DNA of 6,658 nt from the NCBI GenBank assembly GCA_946410535.1, contig CAMKAR010000119.1, forward strand, positions 1 to 6,658, written 5' to 3'. Below the pieces are notes generated by a model. That model ran no database searches. It was not told the DNA's origin and saw nothing but the letters and a program-made list of their open reading frames with translations. Of the stretch, positions 4,744-6,658 are shown piece by piece (position 1 is the first letter of the stretch; each line of letters begins with the position of its first letter). Origin of the DNA: an uncultured Bacteroidales bacterium (GTDB lineage: Bacteria > Bacteroidota > Bacteroidia > Bacteroidales > F082). The translations under genes were made by a program, and so were the position numbers.

Positions 4744-6119
4744 AGACCAACAAAAGCCTTTTGCCTTTGCTTCTTTTTGTAGCAACATTCCCATTGAACG
4801 GATTAGGGCAAATTAAAATCGACAATGGCTCGTACACCCCTAAAGTAAACGACCTGAAGGAAGTCCAAATCACGCCTAACATCCCAGCGTACAGCGAGTT
4901 GTTCGCGGAAAGCATGGAAGAGACCCAAGGTACAGAGAAACCTGCGTATCTAAACTTAAAGCGGAATGATTGGGGTGCTAGCATGAAAGAATGTGTGAAC
5001 CCTGTTGGAGAATCCGTGTTCATTTATTCAGACAATTATCCTAAAAGGTTGTTTTTGAACACAAAGGACAAGACTGCTATAGTAACAAGCATCCCACAAG
5101 GATATTACACCATAGTCGGCTGGTTTGGTAGGTTTGATGGAAATGAGGATTTGCGAGCAGAAGCAATTAAGGCTCATCAGGAAATGATAGAACAATACAC
5201 TTTTAAAACGGAATACGATAGTATTTGGGCAATTTGTATGCTGATTGATGGTTGGAAAGGTACAGATGTTGATACTTGGGTGGATGATTATAAGGCGAGA
5301 ATGAGAAGATTGGGAGATAGAATAACAAATGCCAAAAACACAGGCGGCTATCCAGAACCTGAATATGGCCATTATAACGGGAAATACAGCATATATGTAC
5401 TTGAAGACCAAGATGGAAATCTTTATTATGATTTTCATGACGAATGTGGTTATCGCTTTGAAAGTGATGATAGTCATAAAGATAAGTATGTATCTGTTAC
5501 ATGCTATAATAAGATTACGGAATTACTATTGAACAAGGAAGTGTATGTTCCCATGCCATCTCATGACTTTATAACTGGAGAAAAACTAAATGATGAGGAT
5601 GGTATGGCTGCGGACTATTTCTCGTGTAAGGATATTTTTCTACGTGATGGAAACTTGATTGGCGTGTTTGAAAATGAACAAGGTGAAATAACCATTAAAC
5701 TTGATATGTATAAATGCCATAGGTTTGACCGAATTGGATATAAAGGTGAAGTTAATGGAATATATCCAAAGAATTACGAAACGTTGAGAGAAAATGAAAT
5801 CAAATTGGAACAAGCACAAAAAGAAACACTTGTCCAAAAGCAAAAGCGCGAGAAGGAACTGGCAAAAGAGAAACGTCGTAAGGAATTGGTAGCGAAATAT
5901 GGCGACAATTTTGGAAATCTTATTTCCAATGGCAAAGTGGCTATCGGAATGACGAAAGAAATGTGTCGTGAAGCAGTGGGGTATTATCCAACAAGTCAAT
6001 ACAAAGCCACAACCGCAAGAGGAGAAAGCGAAATTTGGGTGTACCATGTTACAAATACCAAGATGACATTGTATTTTGATGATGGTATTTTGTATTTGAT
6101 AGAGAACAAGCGGTATTAA
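4740..6119 (+). CDS. Exported protein with coiled coil and BamE/SmpA-like C-terminal domain
   Basis: A 459-residue protein with an N-terminal signal peptide (MKTNKS, hydrophobic stretch LLPLLLFVATFPL, likely cleavage near GLG-Q at residue 23-24). There is no lipobox Cys, so it is probably periplasmic or surface-exposed rather than a lipoprotein. The central part (about 30-340) is not a family I recognise; it is rich in Tyr, Asp and Trp. Residues about 346-386 are strongly charged (ENEIKLEQAQKE... KEKRRKEL) and look like a coiled coil. The last 70 residues carry ISNGKVAIGMTKEM, a G-Y-Y-P turn, EIWVYHV and LYFDDGILYLIE, a pattern of the small BamE/SmpA-like beta domains seen at the C-termini of exported Bacteroidota proteins. 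The ATG is chosen because it overlaps the upstream TGA and begins a clean signal peptide. A palindromic unit with a T run follows the stop by 11 nt. The function is unknown. Confidence 0.85.
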   Translation: MKTNKSLLPLLLFVATFPLNGLGQIKIDNGSYTPKVNDLKEVQITPNIPAYSELFAESMEETQGTEKPAYLNLKRNDWGASMKECVNPVGESVFIYSDNYPKRLFLNTKDKTAIVTSIPQGYYTIVGWFGRFDGNEDLRAEAIKAHQEMIEQYTFKTEYDSIWAICMLIDGWKGTDVDTWVDDYKARMRRLGDRITNAKNTGGYPEPEYGHYNGKYSIYVLEDQDGNLYYDFHDECGYRFESDDSHKDKYVSVTCYNKITELLLNKEVYVPMPSHDFITGEKLNDEDGMAADYFSCKDIFLRDGNLIGVFENEQGEITIKLDMYKCHRFDRIGYKGEVNGIYPKNYETLRENEIKLEQAQKETLVQKQKREKELAKEKRRKELVAKYGDNFGNLISNGKVAIGMTKEMCREAVGYYPTSQYKATTARGESEIWVYHVTNTKMTLYFDDGILYLIENKRY

Positions 6120-6130
6120 GAATCTATTAA

Positions 6131-6175
6131 TGTGTCCACGAAACAATAAAAATCATCTTTCGTGGACACTTTTTT
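6131..6175 (+). terminator. Palindromic unit 3 of the repeat family, in terminator position
   Basis: GTGTCCACGAAA (6132-6143) pairs perfectly with TTTCGTGGACAC (6158-6169) around a 14-nt loop, and six T follow (6170-6175). It starts 12 nt after the stop codon of the exported-protein gene and would serve as its intrinsic terminator. It belongs to the same family as the two units at 3792-3894; an ungapped comparison of 3853-3912 with 6134-6193 gives 50 of 60 identical bases. Confidence 0.8.
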
Positions 6176-6185
6176 GTTTACTTTG

Positions 6186-6195
6186 TGTCCACGGA
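6186..6195. repeat. Lone left arm of the repeat family
   Basis: TGTCCACGGA begins exactly 53 nt after the left arm of unit 3 (6133), with the same 10-nt spacer after the T run as on the left side. As at 3905-3914, no right arm follows. Both blocks therefore end with an unpaired arm. Confidence 0.7.
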
Positions 6196-6228
6196 ACAAA
6201 AATTTGATAGGAATCTCCTCAAATTTCT

Positions 6229-6274
6229 CCGAAAATGTGATTTTTTGGCTGTTTTTATAGCCGAAAATGTGATT
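6229..6274. repeat. 14-bp direct repeat flanking a small hairpin
   Basis: CCGAAAATGTGATT occurs at 6229-6242 and again at 6261-6274, 32 bp apart. Between and overlapping them, GGCT (6247-6250) can pair with AGCC (6259-6262). The spacing of about three helical turns would suit a pair of protein-binding sites on one face of the DNA, but no gene start is near, so the role is unclear. Confidence 0.6.
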
Positions 6275-6329
6275 GAGAACGATGAAACCCTTTGAAAGAG
6301 AAGTGATTAAGTTTTTCTTTTGCAGAATC

Positions 6330-6365
6330 AAAAAAACCGAGCGGAACCCAACCAGATTCCGCTCG
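6330..6365 (-). terminator. Intrinsic terminator of secA
   Basis: CGAGCGGAA (6338-6346) and TTCCGCTCG (6357-6365) form a perfect 9-bp stem with a 10-nt loop. On the minus strand the stem is followed by a run of seven T (6336-6330), giving a textbook leftward terminator 23 nt beyond the secA stop codon. Confidence 0.88.
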
Positions 6366-6388
6366 ATTCGTATTAAAATGTTAGGCGT

Positions 6389-6658
6389 TTACTCCGAAGC
6401 CTCCAATCGTCCGTGGCATTGCTTGTACTTCTTGCCGCTACCGCAGGGGCAGGGGTCGTTGCGGCCCACTTTCTTCTCCACGCGGATGGGCTGGGTGACT
6501 TGTTTTTGCTGCGTGTCGCTATGCGACTGCGCCAACAGGTCTTGGCGTTGCTCGCGGATCTTCGACTTGTCAATGCCTTGCGGGCCGCGCGACTCACGCA
6601 CAGTGTTCGGGTCTTGCGTCGGGATGTCGGCACGCATCAGGAAGGAGATGACGTCTTC
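6389..6658 (-). CDS. secA: Preprotein translocase ATPase SecA, C-terminal fragment
   Basis: This is the last 89 codons of secA; the rest lies beyond the right edge. SecA is the cytoplasmic motor that pushes unfolded preproteins through SecYEG. The fragment begins with [13 protein letters not shown], matching the end of the helical scaffold region, continues through a variable Gln/Ser-rich linker, and ends with [20 protein letters not shown]. That last segment is the SEC-C zinc-binding motif Cys-x-Cys-x8-Cys-His, which in SecA contacts SecB, ribosomes or phospholipids. The stop is TAA at 6389-6391. SEC-C motifs also occur in small unrelated proteins, but the preceding segment and linker favour SecA. 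No start is visible, so the in-frame Met at 6635-6637 is internal. Confidence 0.92.
   Translation of the reverse strand, partial: EDVISFLMRADIPTQDPNTVRESRGPQGIDKSKIREQRQDLLAQSHSDTQQKQVTQPIRVEKKVGRNDPCPCGSGKKYKQCHGRLEASE

Noticed and set aside
5028..5477. - strand open frame of 149 codons opposite the exported-protein gene
   Set aside because: The sense frame has a signal peptide and recognisable C-terminal domain; the antisense translation is an Ile/Phe-rich shadow of AT-rich coding sequence.
6116..6331. Open frame of 71 codons on the - strand
   Set aside because: It is made of palindromic unit 3, the lone arm and AT-rich spacer, overlaps the end of the exported-protein gene, and has no recognisable domain.

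Overview
The window looks like a chromosomal segment of a Bacteroidota bacterium, most likely of the order Bacteroidales. Three things point there: the protein styles (Ddl, Frr, PyrH and a SecA tail with a SEC-C zinc motif), A-rich leaders without clear Shine-Dalgarno sequences, and several matches to the Bacteroidota -7 promoter element TAnnTTTG. I cannot name the genus from sequence alone.

Left part (1-3688), ordinary core genes at roughly 50% GC. The 3' end of a D-alanine--D-alanine ligase gene (+) converges on frr (-), with one bidirectional hairpin terminator between them. Reading leftward on the minus strand the order is pyrH (UMP kinase), then a 639-residue GT-C type membrane glycosyltransferase, then frr (ribosome recycling factor). 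A 30-bp perfect palindrome lies between pyrH and the glycosyltransferase gene. The pyrH leader consists of three imperfect 14-bp tandem repeats behind a good -7 element.

Middle part (about 3790-6200), a more AT-rich island. It opens with palindromic units phased exactly 53 bp apart (3792-3914) and closes with the same kind of unit (6131-6195). Inside are (i) a promoter followed by a roughly 210-nt stretch that folds as one long, nearly unbranched hairpin, a strong candidate for a structured non-coding RNA with 6S-like architecture; and (ii) two genes overlapping by ATGA: a 141-residue P-loop protein of unknown function and a 459-residue exported protein with a charged coiled coil and a BamE/SmpA-like C-terminal domain.

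Right part (6200-6658). A short AT-rich spacer holds a 14-bp direct repeat, followed by the intrinsic terminator and the 3' end of secA (-), ending in the CxC-x8-CH zinc motif.

The core genes serve cell-wall precursor synthesis (Ddl), translation recycling (Frr), pyrimidine nucleotides (PyrH), envelope glycosylation (GT-C protein) and protein export (SecA). The part most likely to be undescribed is the island: the 53-bp-phased repeats, the long hairpin RNA, and the P-loop/exported-protein pair they bracket.
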